28,201 nucleotides of DNA, taken from positions 1 to 28,201 of IMG/VR virus record IMGVR_UViG_3300002835_000856. One strand, given 5' to 3'. The DNA comes from a virus. Made by a program: the position numbers and the translations under genes. Shown in pieces: positions 4,877 through 11,946 of this stretch (positions within the stretch are counted from its first letter, which is position 1; every line of letters begins with the position of its first letter). The notes under the pieces are model-generated. The model was not told the DNA's origin. It ran no database searches and was given only the letters and a program-made list of their open reading frames with translations.

Positions 4877-5371
4877 ATGTATATGGACATAATAAAAAAT
4901 CTATTCTCACCACGTGAATTTCAATTTGTGCTGGCACATACGCCCCCGGTTTCACAGTTTTTTTCAAATTTTTCTCGTTGGGCGCCTGAACTATATCAAG
5001 GACATTTGGGACAGGTTTTAATGGCTCCCGCTAATCATTGGATCAATGGTCTAGTACAACGTGCTGTACAGCGTCAAAGACCTCATTTAAACTGTGAAAA
5101 TTTAGAAATTTTTTACTATCGTTGGTTAGAATTCAGTGCTATAAATTCCCATCGAGACAGTAAATATCTATGGGCTGCTACTGTCTATCTTAACTCTTAT
5201 TGGGATCCACAGTGGGGTGGAATTTTTCATTGGACAGATTCAAATTCTCTAATTCACAGTTTAACACCCTGTGAAAATACTGCTGTGATAAATCACAGTA
5301 GACTCAGCCATTGGGTTACACCAGTGTTAACAGATCAACCAAGGCTGACCATTCAAATTTTTGCCAGATAA
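4877..5371 (+). CDS. 2OG-Fe(II) oxygenase-like protein, 164 aa
   Basis: The C-terminal half fits the prolyl-4-hydroxylase-type double-stranded beta-helix: an H-x-D pair at H92 and D94 (NSHRDSKY), strands AATVYLN and WGGIFHW, the distal iron His at H145 (SHWVTPV), and the 2-oxoglutarate-binding Arg at R156 (PRLTIQIF). Such enzymes hydroxylate proteins, nucleic acids or small molecules and are frequent in aquatic T4-like phages; the substrate is unknown. At 164 aa it is a minimal domain. ATG 4877 and ATG 4883 are both possible, neither has a clear Shine-Dalgarno, and the putative -10 at 4868 would give a nearly leaderless transcript. The gene is AT-rich, unlike the early block before it. Confidence 0.68.
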   Translation: MYMDIIKNLFSPREFQFVLAHTPPVSQFFSNFSRWAPELYQGHLGQVLMAPANHWINGLVQRAVQRQRPHLNCENLEIFYYRWLEFSAINSHRDSKYLWAATVYLNSYWDPQWGGIFHWTDSNSLIHSLTPCENTAVINHSRLSHWVTPVLTDQPRLTIQIFAR

Positions 5372-5389
5372 TCAAGGACAATTTATAAT

Positions 5390-5950
5390 ATGCAGAAAAA
5401 TATTTTTTATCTAGACATGGACGGAGTCTGTGCTGATTGGGATCGTGGGGTTCGTGAACTGGGCTATGTCACTCGTGCTCGCGCTGGTAGCACTTATACA
5501 GTAGACGTTGATACCTGGGTTAGACTCTGTCAACAGCATCCAAACTTGTATAGAAATTTACCGTTGATGCAGTCAGTGGATCAACTGGTCACTGTTGCTA
5601 GACAGTATAGAGATCTTCTAGGCTGGGGGCTGTACTTTCTCACTGCCATACCCAGTAAAAACGATGTGCCCGATGCTTTCAGCGACAAAGTCGCGTGGGC
5701 CCGAGATCACTTTCCCGATATTGGTGTACGTTTTGGTCCCTATGCTGTAGACAAACAACAGCACTGTAGGGCCGGGGATATTCTAGTGGATGATCGATCC
5801 AGTAACTGTGCTCAGTGGCGTGATCGTGGAGGTTTAGCATTTCATGTCACTGGCAATACACTGATGTCTGTACTGCCTCAACTACAACAGGATCTGTCAC
5901 GTAGACTCAGTCTACTGCGGCTACGTAATTTATCCTTGGATATCTTTTAA
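5390..5950 (+). CDS. HAD-superfamily phosphatase, deoxyribonucleotidase-like, 186 aa
   Basis: The N-terminus FYLDMDGVCADWD carries HAD motif I, with nucleophile D9 and general acid D11. Motif II is likely T85 in LTAIPSK, motif III a lysine near K122, and motif IV D134/D135 in ILVDDRSSN. The D-M-D-G-V-x-A-D-W start and length fit 5'(3')-deoxyribonucleotidase-type or related HAD proteins, which dephosphorylate nucleotides and are common in T4-like phages. An alternative is a sugar-phosphate phosphatase for the heptose cassette, but there is no specific support. AAGGA at 5374-5378 is a weak ribosome-binding site for ATG 5390. It follows the oxygenase gene by 18 bases and may be co-transcribed with it. 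Confidence 0.72.
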   Translation: MQKNIFYLDMDGVCADWDRGVRELGYVTRARAGSTYTVDVDTWVRLCQQHPNLYRNLPLMQSVDQLVTVARQYRDLLGWGLYFLTAIPSKNDVPDAFSDKVAWARDHFPDIGVRFGPYAVDKQQHCRAGDILVDDRSSNCAQWRDRGGLAFHVTGNTLMSVLPQLQQDLSRRLSLLRLRNLSLDIF

Positions 5951-5964
5951 TTAAGTTGGTATTT

Positions 5965-6007
5965 AACTGGGGGTAAAATATCGCTTTTCCCCGGTTCGCT
6001 TCGCGAA
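5965..6007 (+). terminator. Overlapping hairpins with U-run, probable terminator
   Basis: AACTGGGG (5965-5972) pairs with CCCCGGTT (5989-5996), including one G-U pair, with AAAA/TTTT able to extend inside. A second stem TTCGC (5995-5999) with GCGAA (6003-6007) is followed by TATTTTTTTT. The two share bases 5995-5996. The second with its T-run looks like an intrinsic terminator for the HAD gene. Confidence 0.5.
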
Positions 6008-6045
6008 TATTTTTTTTGGCCGATGAGGTTGAGTTAAATAATCTC

Positions 6046-6624
6046 ATGAGTCAAAGTTTTCAAGGATATTTATTAGCCGCGCATCCATTAAGGCAGGGTA
6101 TGGCGGAAATGGCCAAAAGCGTGTTGTTTGTAGTGGATCATGATTCGCATGGCGCTATTGCACTACAGATCAATAGGCCCTATAACAACGAACTTAGTTT
6201 CGAAACTGTGATGCACAACGTTGGACTGAGTTTGCCCGAGAATAGGCCCTTGTATAATGGGGGCACTGAAGGGCAAAATCGAGTCAATATCATACACAGT
6301 TTAGATTGGTACACTGGCAATACTGTTAAACTCACAGAGGATCTGGGAGTCAGCCACGATGTCAGCATACTGGCTGCAATCAGCGAATGTCAGGGACCTG
6401 ACTATTTCAGAGTCGTTGCTGGATTTACCAAATGGCACAGCAGTGAATTAGAAAAAGAACTGCTGCCCCTAAAACCCCAGGTTCAATTAAGTCAAACTTG
6501 GCTCGCAGTGCCTGCTGATCTAGAATCAGTGTTTGACTACGACGAAGATCAACAGTGGCGGCATGTGATCAATGAAGCCACTAAAATTGAAACTAAACAC
6601 TGGTTTAATCACGCTCGCTATTAA
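6046..6624 (+). CDS. algH: AlgH/YqgE (UPF0301) family protein, 192 aa
   Basis: ATG 6046 gives MSQSFQGYLLAAHPL, the expected UPF0301 start, and 192 residues against about 187 for E. coli YqgE. Family hallmarks are visible: SVLFVVDHDSHGAIALQINRP, LYNGGTEGQNRV (bacterial form GGPV), LTEDLGVSHDVSIL, and VVAGFTKWHSSELEKELL. The family is nearly universal in proteobacteria and was linked to alginate regulation in Pseudomonas, but its biochemical role is unsettled. A phage copy may modulate a host regulatory or envelope process (inference). No Shine-Dalgarno is visible near 6046. It ends in a 20-base convergent overlap with the helicase gene on the other strand. Confidence 0.85.
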   Translation: MSQSFQGYLLAAHPLRQGMAEMAKSVLFVVDHDSHGAIALQINRPYNNELSFETVMHNVGLSLPENRPLYNGGTEGQNRVNIIHSLDWYTGNTVKLTEDLGVSHDVSILAAISECQGPDYFRVVAGFTKWHSSELEKELLPLKPQVQLSQTWLAVPADLESVFDYDEDQQWRHVINEATKIETKHWFNHARY

Positions 6625-8041
6625 GAGTATTTAGAAGATTTCTAATATCCGACACTGGCTTGGTCTTAATTTTAGGCAAAGCCGATCCTTGATTTGGGTC
6701 CAACATTTTAATTTCACCAGTTTCACTGTCTGTGGTTGTGGTCACAGTACTGGTTCTCTTTAGTCCTTGATAGACCGAAGATTTCATATCTTTTAAACTG
6801 GATTCTATTTCTTCATCGCCGCTGTCAGTGATCCTTAATGTATCAACATTAAAGTCAAGATCAACTTTGTGCCCCACACCACTGCTGCTGCGTGTTTTCA
6901 TAAACTGAATTTGATACTTGCCCCGCTCTTTCATAGCGCGACTGGTAAAGATACCTATGACATTGTCTGCGGTCTGAATCTTACTTAATCCACCTGAAAT
7001 GTGACTGTGATCAAATTCAATTTCTTCTACGGCGCTGCGATTTAACTGCGAGGCTGTGACAGTAATACACTGCGTTTCCATGGCCAAGTTACGAATTTCT
7101 TCTGACACATACTTGTCTTTGACAAAGAGATCACTGGGGCTGACTTTGACGCTGACAGGCATCATTAGATCCAAATAGTCAATTAATAATACATCGGGTT
7201 TAGATCCTGTTTTAACCTGATACTCCTTGAGATAAGCACGAATGTCGTTGACTGTTTTACCGCTGGGCATGTACTTGATCTGCAGGTTTCCGCTGCGTTT
7301 TTCCAGCATTTTTACCTTGATTTCCACGTCATCAATGCTTCTAAATATATCCCTAGTATTAATACCAGTCATCATTGAATCTAGTCGCATACTGACTAGA
7401 TTTTCGCTGAGTTCGAAAGTTAGATAAACAACATTTAATCCCATCAGTGCCCAGTTGACTCCTAGATTAGCAAGGAATAGACTTTTACCGCCGCCCGATG
7501 CTGCTGCAAAGATATTAAGTTCTCCACGGTTAAAACCGCCATATAGTTTTTTATCAACACTGGGCCAACCGGTTGAAACTTGTCCGTTATTATCTTTTAA
7601 TTTCATTAATCTTTCTCTTGGGCTGCTGAAATAGTCAGTGCCCATGTCTTTGTTTAAACTGATTTGAATAGCATCTTTGATTAGTTTTTCTACAGGACCA
7701 TATTCACCTTTTTCTAATAGATCTGCTGATTGTAATATAGCCCTTTCTAGTCCTTTGTGTCTGCTGAATTTTTCAAATTCATTCATTAACCATTCGTAAT
7801 TTTCTTTAGGCAGGGCCACTGATTCTAATTCACTGCTGCAAGCAGAATTAACAATTTTAACTTCGGGCATGACTCGATACTGATCAACATATTCCGTGAT
7901 AAAGGTAGCAATTTCCTGTAATTTTTTATCAAAGTTATTGGGATCAAAAATGTTTTGACATCTTATAAATGTTTCTGCATCTGATAAAAACATTTCTAGA
8001 TACAGTTTTTGCATGTCTAAATTATAATTAGGTTTGTTCAT
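6605..8041 (-). CDS. 41: Replicative DNA helicase, T4 gp41-like (DnaB family), 478 aa
   Basis: Length (478 aa) matches T4 gp41 (475 aa). A helical N-terminal domain (1-140) precedes a RecA-like ATPase core. Walker A is ASGGGKS at about residues 181-187, Walker B DVLLIDYLDL near 285, and the conserved TASQLNRSA motif follows, then HISGGLSKIQTADNVIG. It unwinds DNA ahead of the fork as a hexamer with the gp61 primase. The start ATG overlaps the stop of the primase gene by 4 bases (ATGA), indicating coupling within a primosome operon. The C-terminal 60 residues are low-complexity and Ser/Thr rich. Confidence 0.93.
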   Translation of the reverse strand: MNKPNYNLDMQKLYLEMFLSDAETFIRCQNIFDPNNFDKKLQEIATFITEYVDQYRVMPEVKIVNSACSSELESVALPKENYEWLMNEFEKFSRHKGLERAILQSADLLEKGEYGPVEKLIKDAIQISLNKDMGTDYFSSPRERLMKLKDNNGQVSTGWPSVDKKLYGGFNRGELNIFAAASGGGKSLFLANLGVNWALMGLNVVYLTFELSENLVSMRLDSMMTGINTRDIFRSIDDVEIKVKMLEKRSGNLQIKYMPSGKTVNDIRAYLKEYQVKTGSKPDVLLIDYLDLMMPVSVKVSPSDLFVKDKYVSEEIRNLAMETQCITVTASQLNRSAVEEIEFDHSHISGGLSKIQTADNVIGIFTSRAMKERGKYQIQFMKTRSSSGVGHKVDLDFNVDTLRITDSGDEEIESSLKDMKSSVYQGLKRTSTVTTTTDSETGEIKMLDPNQGSALPKIKTKPVSDIRNLLNTLNSERD

Positions 8042-9039
8042 AAATTTTCTAATTTTTTCTGTAGTAATTGTATTTTTAATACATTAGTTTCTCTGTATTG
8101 CAAAATGCTGTACAGAGTATACAGCCTACCATATTTTTTTACTGCATCAGAAACATCTTTAACATCATCTTCCCAAGGAGGTAAACTAACAGACCAATTA
8201 TATTCTACAGCCTTGGCCACTAGTTTAGCACCCGGTCGATCATTATCGGGAACTACAATAACGTCTTTGCCCAATGTATTAATTCTGCTGGCCTGTGTTT
8301 CATTTGGTTCATTATGCATGATAGCCACGCCGTCAATGGCTATGGCATCTAGTTGTCCTTCTGTGACTATTAGATATTTTCTATCCCAGTTTTTTTGACG
8401 ATCGAGATTAAAAACATATCCCGGCTGTGCATCTGTGAGATATTTAGGCCGACCTTCTGTAATTTTTCTTCCAGTGAATCCTACTACTTTTCCTTCGTGA
8501 TAAAATGGAATCAATAATCTATCTCGGTATCCGGGACTGGGGCTCCAATGCCATGGATACCAGTCAACATCCATACCTCGATAATCAAGATATTTAAATA
8601 TCTTTAACAGATCAGTTTTAATTTCTTCTTCTAGATCTTGTCGAGCCCATTCTAATATGCTCATTGATCTGTCTGGCAACTTCTTTTCTTCTAATTCAAA
8701 ACTTAATTTTTTTACTGACGTTACATTTCTGTCTCGAAGTTTTAATGCAAATAGTCCAAGTTTTAATATGTCATCGGAAGTCATTCCTAGCCATTTAAAT
8801 AAACTTTTTGTATTGTTTGAAATGTTATGCCCGGGAGTCCAACCTGCTGCAAAATTGCAGTTAAAGCAATGGTATTGAAATCCGCCATTGGCATTGGTTA
8901 GTATTCCGCCGCGTTGACGTTCGTCTCTACTTTCATTTCTATGAATGCAGCAGGGCGCATCAAAGGCTATCCACCCAGACGGAGTAGATTTTCTTTTTGA
9001 TGGTAATACTGTTAATAACGCGGTTTGAATATCATTCAT
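8038..9039 (-). CDS. 61: DNA primase, T4 gp61-like, 333 aa
   Basis: 333 residues against 342 for T4 gp61. An N-terminal zinc-binding domain has C30, C31 and H33 (APCCIHR) and C58/C61 (YHCFNCNFA). A Toprim domain follows: YLIVTEGQLDAIA near residue 210 with the catalytic Glu, then VVPDNDRPG near 245 with the metal-binding D-x-D. It makes RNA primers for lagging-strand synthesis with the gp41 helicase, whose gene overlaps it by 4 bases. It lies 9 bases downstream of the structural-like gene on the same strand. Confidence 0.93.
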   Translation of the reverse strand: MNDIQTALLTVLPSKRKSTPSGWIAFDAPCCIHRNESRDERQRGGILTNANGGFQYHCFNCNFAAGWTPGHNISNNTKSLFKWLGMTSDDILKLGLFALKLRDRNVTSVKKLSFELEEKKLPDRSMSILEWARQDLEEEIKTDLLKIFKYLDYRGMDVDWYPWHWSPSPGYRDRLLIPFYHEGKVVGFTGRKITEGRPKYLTDAQPGYVFNLDRQKNWDRKYLIVTEGQLDAIAIDGVAIMHNEPNETQASRINTLGKDVIVVPDNDRPGAKLVAKAVEYNWSVSLPPWEDDVKDVSDAVKKYGRLYTLYSILQYRETNVLKIQLLQKKLENL

Positions 9040-9048
9040 TACAAAAGT

Positions 9049-9885
9049 TTAACTTCTGTAAAGAATTTTGTCAAATGATCCGAAAAATGTAGGATTATCA
9101 TTATCAGAATCGGTAGGCCCTTTTGCAGGTACATGCATTATTCTAATGTATGAAAATATTCCATTAAAAGATACTGGGTCTACTCCAGTAAATCCGTTAT
9201 AAGTTTTTGTTGTTATAGTACTGTAGTTTCCGCTGGTGCCCGGGCTATTGTCCAAAGTACCTTGTATATAAACAGTGCCTTTATAATTAGTCATGTACAT
9301 GGCCACAGTATGCAATGCAGTATTGCTATTGTATTCCGGATTGGCATAGATATTTCCGCTTTTGTGTTCATATTTTTGAATACTATCGTTATATGTTTTT
9401 ACAAAGGCATCTACCACTGTGCTGTCTTTTAATACCGGAACTAGGTCGTTACTGAGGTGTAATGTACCTGCTACATCATAATATGTGTTAGAATATGTGG
9501 GAACAAAACTGTCGGCATTATCCATCATTTTAACAGTAAATTGATAACTAGATCTATCTAAATCGATGGTTTCGCTTTCGTTTAGAGTCAATACTGCTAG
9601 GCCTTTAGTAGATGTTGAACCAGTGTCTAAAACATCTAAAGGCTTTTCCAAAATTAATCTTTGGTTTACTGCATCAAACATACTGAATACAAACGTCTGT
9701 GTATTGTAAATTCTTATGTTTTTTTGATCACTGTTTTTAAATTGAACTCTTACTTGATTTTTAACACCTTTTTGTAATTTTAAGTCTCGTTGATACATGA
9801 CCCTATTCGCCCCTTTAACAGTAGAGTCCAAATCTAATATTACATCGAATTTGTAATTATATAAATAGATTGGCAAATTTTGCAT
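9049..9885 (-). CDS. Probable virion structural (tail or baseplate-type) protein, 278 aa
   Basis: The sequence is beta-rich with many Thr, Ser, Asn and Tyr (TKTYNGFTGVDPVSFNGIF, YDVAGTLHLSNDL) and few charged clusters, typical of phage tail or baseplate proteins. The N-terminal LDSTVKGANRVMYQRDLKL and VQFKNSDQKNIRIYNTQ suggest a beta-sandwich start. I remember similar proteins annotated as structural in T4-like aquatic phages, but give no family. The gene sits between the replication genes and a plus-strand gene, and its first 30 codons overlap a plus-strand TATAAATA late promoter (9860-9867). Confidence 0.6.
   Translation of the reverse strand: MQNLPIYLYNYKFDVILDLDSTVKGANRVMYQRDLKLQKGVKNQVRVQFKNSDQKNIRIYNTQTFVFSMFDAVNQRLILEKPLDVLDTGSTSTKGLAVLTLNESETIDLDRSSYQFTVKMMDNADSFVPTYSNTYYDVAGTLHLSNDLVPVLKDSTVVDAFVKTYNDSIQKYEHKSGNIYANPEYNSNTALHTVAMYMTNYKGTVYIQGTLDNSPGTSGNYSTITTKTYNGFTGVDPVSFNGIFSYIRIMHVPAKGPTDSDNDNPTFFGSFDKILYRS
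9860..9867 (+). promoter_or_regulatory. T4-type late promoter TATAAATA
   Basis: An exact TATAAATA, the -10-like element recognised by the T4 late sigma gp55, lies 39 bases before the ATG of the plus-strand gene at 9906. It is embedded in the N-terminal coding region of the opposite-strand structural gene. This supports late transcription of the plus-strand gene. Confidence 0.55.
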
Positions 9886-9905
9886 ATTATTATTTATTTA
9901 CTAGG

Positions 9906-10280
9906 ATGTCTAATCAATTACAACAAAATTTTCCTTTTTTATCTTGCATTAAATCTAATGATATAGAATATGTTGGTATAATTTTAAATTACGATGATCA
10001 TATTGTCAGTATCTACGATCTCGCGATGATTATAGGGTTTGAAGAACGTAAATTTTTTTTAGAAATGGGAGAAACTTGGTGGTGGGAAAGTAACAGGAAA
10101 ATTCCCATAAATATTTTTCTTAAAAAAGAAATGACTGTATTTCGACCGTTTATTAAAACTTTCAATTCTAAAGACGTAAAATTAATTTTTGGTCCAACTG
10201 TTAATCTTACAGAAATTGCCGAAAAAAGAATTAAAAGAAAAAGTATTCAATTGGTAAGATCAATTAAGAATACTCGTTAA
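9906..10280 (+). CDS. Conserved T4-like phage hypothetical protein, 124 aa
   Basis: ATG 9906 gives MSNQLQQNFPFLSCIKSND; a TTG at 9870 in frame would add 12 residues but would sit at the expected transcription start. Features are YVGIILNYDDHIVSIYDL, FFLEMGETWWWESNRKIPIN and LTEIAEKRIKRKSIQLVR. I recall closely similar proteins as conserved hypotheticals in T4-like cyanophages. The basic C-terminal tail is notable. It is the only plus-strand gene in the 6.6-28.2 kb block, preceded by a TATAAATA late promoter, and overlaps the HNH gene by 17 bases at their 3' ends. The function is unknown. Confidence 0.75.
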   Translation: MSNQLQQNFPFLSCIKSNDIEYVGIILNYDDHIVSIYDLAMIIGFEERKFFLEMGETWWWESNRKIPINIFLKKEMTVFRPFIKTFNSKDVKLIFGPTVNLTEIAEKRIKRKSIQLVRSIKNTR

Positions 10281-10890
10281 TTAACTGCAACAATTCAGCA
10301 ACTGTTATAATACTCTTGCTTCCCTTACTTGTATTCTTCTTTGATTCTATAATTTGTAAATTTAATGGATGATTTACAATATCAGCAGACAACTTTGCAT
10401 TCCACGCATCTTGAATACTTAATTTGTGATCAACGTGATAAGTTTGTCTTCCTATTTCATATCCATTATCTCTAGCCCACTTCTGTGCTCGTTGTCTAAT
10501 TGCTCGGGCGTACTGCCTGTATTCTTTAGCAACGGCAGGATCTAACTTTCCAAACTTTTTTCTTTTTGTTTCTATCATCTTACTGACTGTTTCTTGATTG
10601 TGTAGTCGAGCAATTAGAGATTGTTTTGTTTTTTCTTTGCGAGAAGAATCTTTGGTCCAACTTTCTTTTGTTCTAATGGATAGTTGTTCTATATAAGATT
10701 TGCAATCTTGATAATTTTTACAGCAAGTATATTTTCCACCAGTATTGCAGTGTGTTGCTAAACATCCACAACCAAAATGGCAATATGTTTCTGCAGGAAT
10801 AGCATTGTGAGTTTTCTTATGATACGAAAACATTGCTGGATTGTTTGCAATATAATTGCAATCTGGGCATGTTCGAGGATAAACTATCAT
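10264..10890 (-). CDS. HNH endonuclease with N-terminal zinc fingers, 208 aa
   Basis: The N-terminus has a C2H2 finger (CPDC, then HKKTH) and a Cys-rich segment (CHFGCGCLATHC, then CCKNYQDC). A charged helical middle with repeated KTKQSL and ETVSKMIETKRKK segments follows, resembling the modular DNA-binding region of homing nucleases. The C-terminal HNH domain reads YHVDHKLSIQDAW, then NHPLNLQIIESKKNTSKGSKS, with the paired His-Asp-His and the later N-x-x-L-x-x-K-x-N. It is most likely a free-standing homing endonuclease. It sits directly downstream of the miniature polymerase gene and interrupts the replication and sugar gene order. Confidence 0.85.
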   Translation of the reverse strand: MIVYPRTCPDCNYIANNPAMFSYHKKTHNAIPAETYCHFGCGCLATHCNTGGKYTCCKNYQDCKSYIEQLSIRTKESWTKDSSRKEKTKQSLIARLHNQETVSKMIETKRKKFGKLDPAVAKEYRQYARAIRQRAQKWARDNGYEIGRQTYHVDHKLSIQDAWNAKLSADIVNHPLNLQIIESKKNTSKGSKSIITVAELLQLINEYS

Positions 10891-10925
10891 ACTCTTATTT
10901 AGTAAAATAGTTAAAAAAGCACATG

Positions 10926-11513
10926 CTATGAAAGCGGTTCGCCGTTTGCAAGTTTTTCACATAGCAGGTTCATATGTATGACTACTAATACTGCGTAACT
11001 ATGGGCATGGCTCTTTTTAAAATAATACTCATCGGTGGTCGGTTTCATCCAAACTTCGTTCATCACCGTAGTCCAATCTTTCCCAATCAGATAACGTTTC
11101 GCGGGGCGTATCATAGCCAAAACTGCCGCTAATTGGAGTATAGTCTTCGGCTTCATTTCTCTTAAGATTGAACCATGTCCGTTGACGTGAAACAGCAAGT
11201 TGGTGAAATCGTCCTGTTCTAGAAGTTCCCATAGCGGCTCCTGATTTAAAAGTTGATTCAAGTGTTCTTCGTCTCTAACATCTTTATATATGCTTACGTT
11301 TAGAAAGTCTACTTTAAAATAACCTCGTTTTTCTGCTTCTTTATAATCAAAAGATGAAAAATTTTGCAAAGGATTGACTGGTATTGAATGACAATAAACT
11401 CCAGTATTGTGTTTTTTAAACTCACCTTCGTCAGTTTTTATTGAAGCAGGAACGTGCTGTATAATATCAAGTAATTTAGATCGATCTGGTAAGTCAATAT
11501 CAATATCAGGCAT
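10926..11513 (-). CDS. Miniature C-family DNA polymerase (DnaE/PolC) palm-domain protein, 195 aa
   Basis: The protein begins with MPDIDIDLPDR, the bacterial Pol III alpha active-site motif (PDFDVDF in E. coli), giving Asp at 3, 5 and 7. KKHNTGVYCH (33-42) matches the conserved K-H-A-A-G-V segment. YFKVDFLNV (65-73) matches V-K-F-D-F-L-G-L, placing the third catalytic Asp at D69. LWELLEQ through LREMKPKTILQLAAVLAMIRP (94-137) follows the thumb/palm consensus ending A-L-x-R-P-G. KKSHAHSYAVLVVIHMNLLCE (166-186, read as two parts) matches N-K-S-H-A-x-x-Y. The PHP, fingers bulk, beta-binding, HhH and OB parts are absent: 195 aa against over 1,100 in DnaE. Its start overlaps the upstream nucleotidyltransferase gene by 8 bases. 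It could be a regulatory or repurposed palm; independent polymerase activity is doubtful. Confidence 0.75.
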   Translation of the reverse strand: MPDIDIDLPDRSKLLDIIQHVPASIKTDEGEFKKHNTGVYCHSIPVNPLQNFSSFDYKEAEKRGYFKVDFLNVSIYKDVRDEEHLNQLLNQEPLWELLEQDDFTNLLFHVNGHGSILREMKPKTILQLAAVLAMIRPAKRYLIGKDWTTVMNEVWMKPTTDEYYFKKSHAHSYAVLVVIHMNLLCEKLANGEPLS

Positions 11514-11946
11514 TGTTGTTCCATTTGTCTAAAATCCATCTAGAACTGTTCTTCTTATCAGTTCCACCAACACCAAAAGCAAATTCTAAATTAGAATCTA
11601 CAATGTCCATTTCTGGAATATTTGATTCCGTACGATCTCCGCCATTGGCAAAAATTAATTTAGCAGTAGGATAGTGTGCTCTTACTTGATGAATAAATTT
11701 TCTTGCAGATCCATCTTCGTCATCAAATGTATAAACTTCATCAACCATAACAAGATTATTTAATATACACAATCTCTCATTCCATGGCATAAATGCTCGA
11801 CCTTTTTTACGTTCAAGCCATTCGTCACTGTTTAGGCCTACAATTAACATATCTCCAAGAGATTTTGCAGATTTTAGATAAGCAATGTGCCCACTATGTA
11901 TAGGATCAAATCCTCCAGTGGCCAATACTATAGTTGATTCATGCAT
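11506..11946 (-). CDS. Cytidylyltransferase-fold nucleotidyltransferase (RfaE C-domain-like), 146 aa
   Basis: The N-terminus ATGGFDPIHSGHIAYLKSAK holds the nucleotidyltransferase H-x-G-H signature (HSGH). It is followed by IVGLNSDEWLERKKGR, FMPWNERLCIL and VDEVYTFDDEDGSA, the pattern of the HldE/RfaE C-terminal domain and glycerol-3-phosphate cytidylyltransferases. It would join a sugar or polyol phosphate to a nucleotide. It is the second such protein in the cassette (the other is at 12663-13061), so the two probably differ in substrate. The start overlaps the kinase gene end by 8 bases and its end overlaps the mini-polymerase start. Confidence 0.8.
   Translation of the reverse strand: MHESTIVLATGGFDPIHSGHIAYLKSAKSLGDMLIVGLNSDEWLERKKGRAFMPWNERLCILNNLVMVDEVYTFDDEDGSARKFIHQVRAHYPTAKLIFANGGDRTESNIPEMDIVDSNLEFAFGVGGTDKKNSSRWILDKWNNNA

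Noticed and set aside
8587-8604. 18-bp perfect AT palindrome AAGATATTTAAATATCTT
   Set aside because: It lies inside the primase coding sequence, is low complexity, and no second copy or context supports a site.
11029-11232. 67-aa frame overlapping the mini-polymerase gene on the same strand
   Set aside because: It is out of frame with clear Pol III motifs, has no ribosome-binding site and looks like a shadow.
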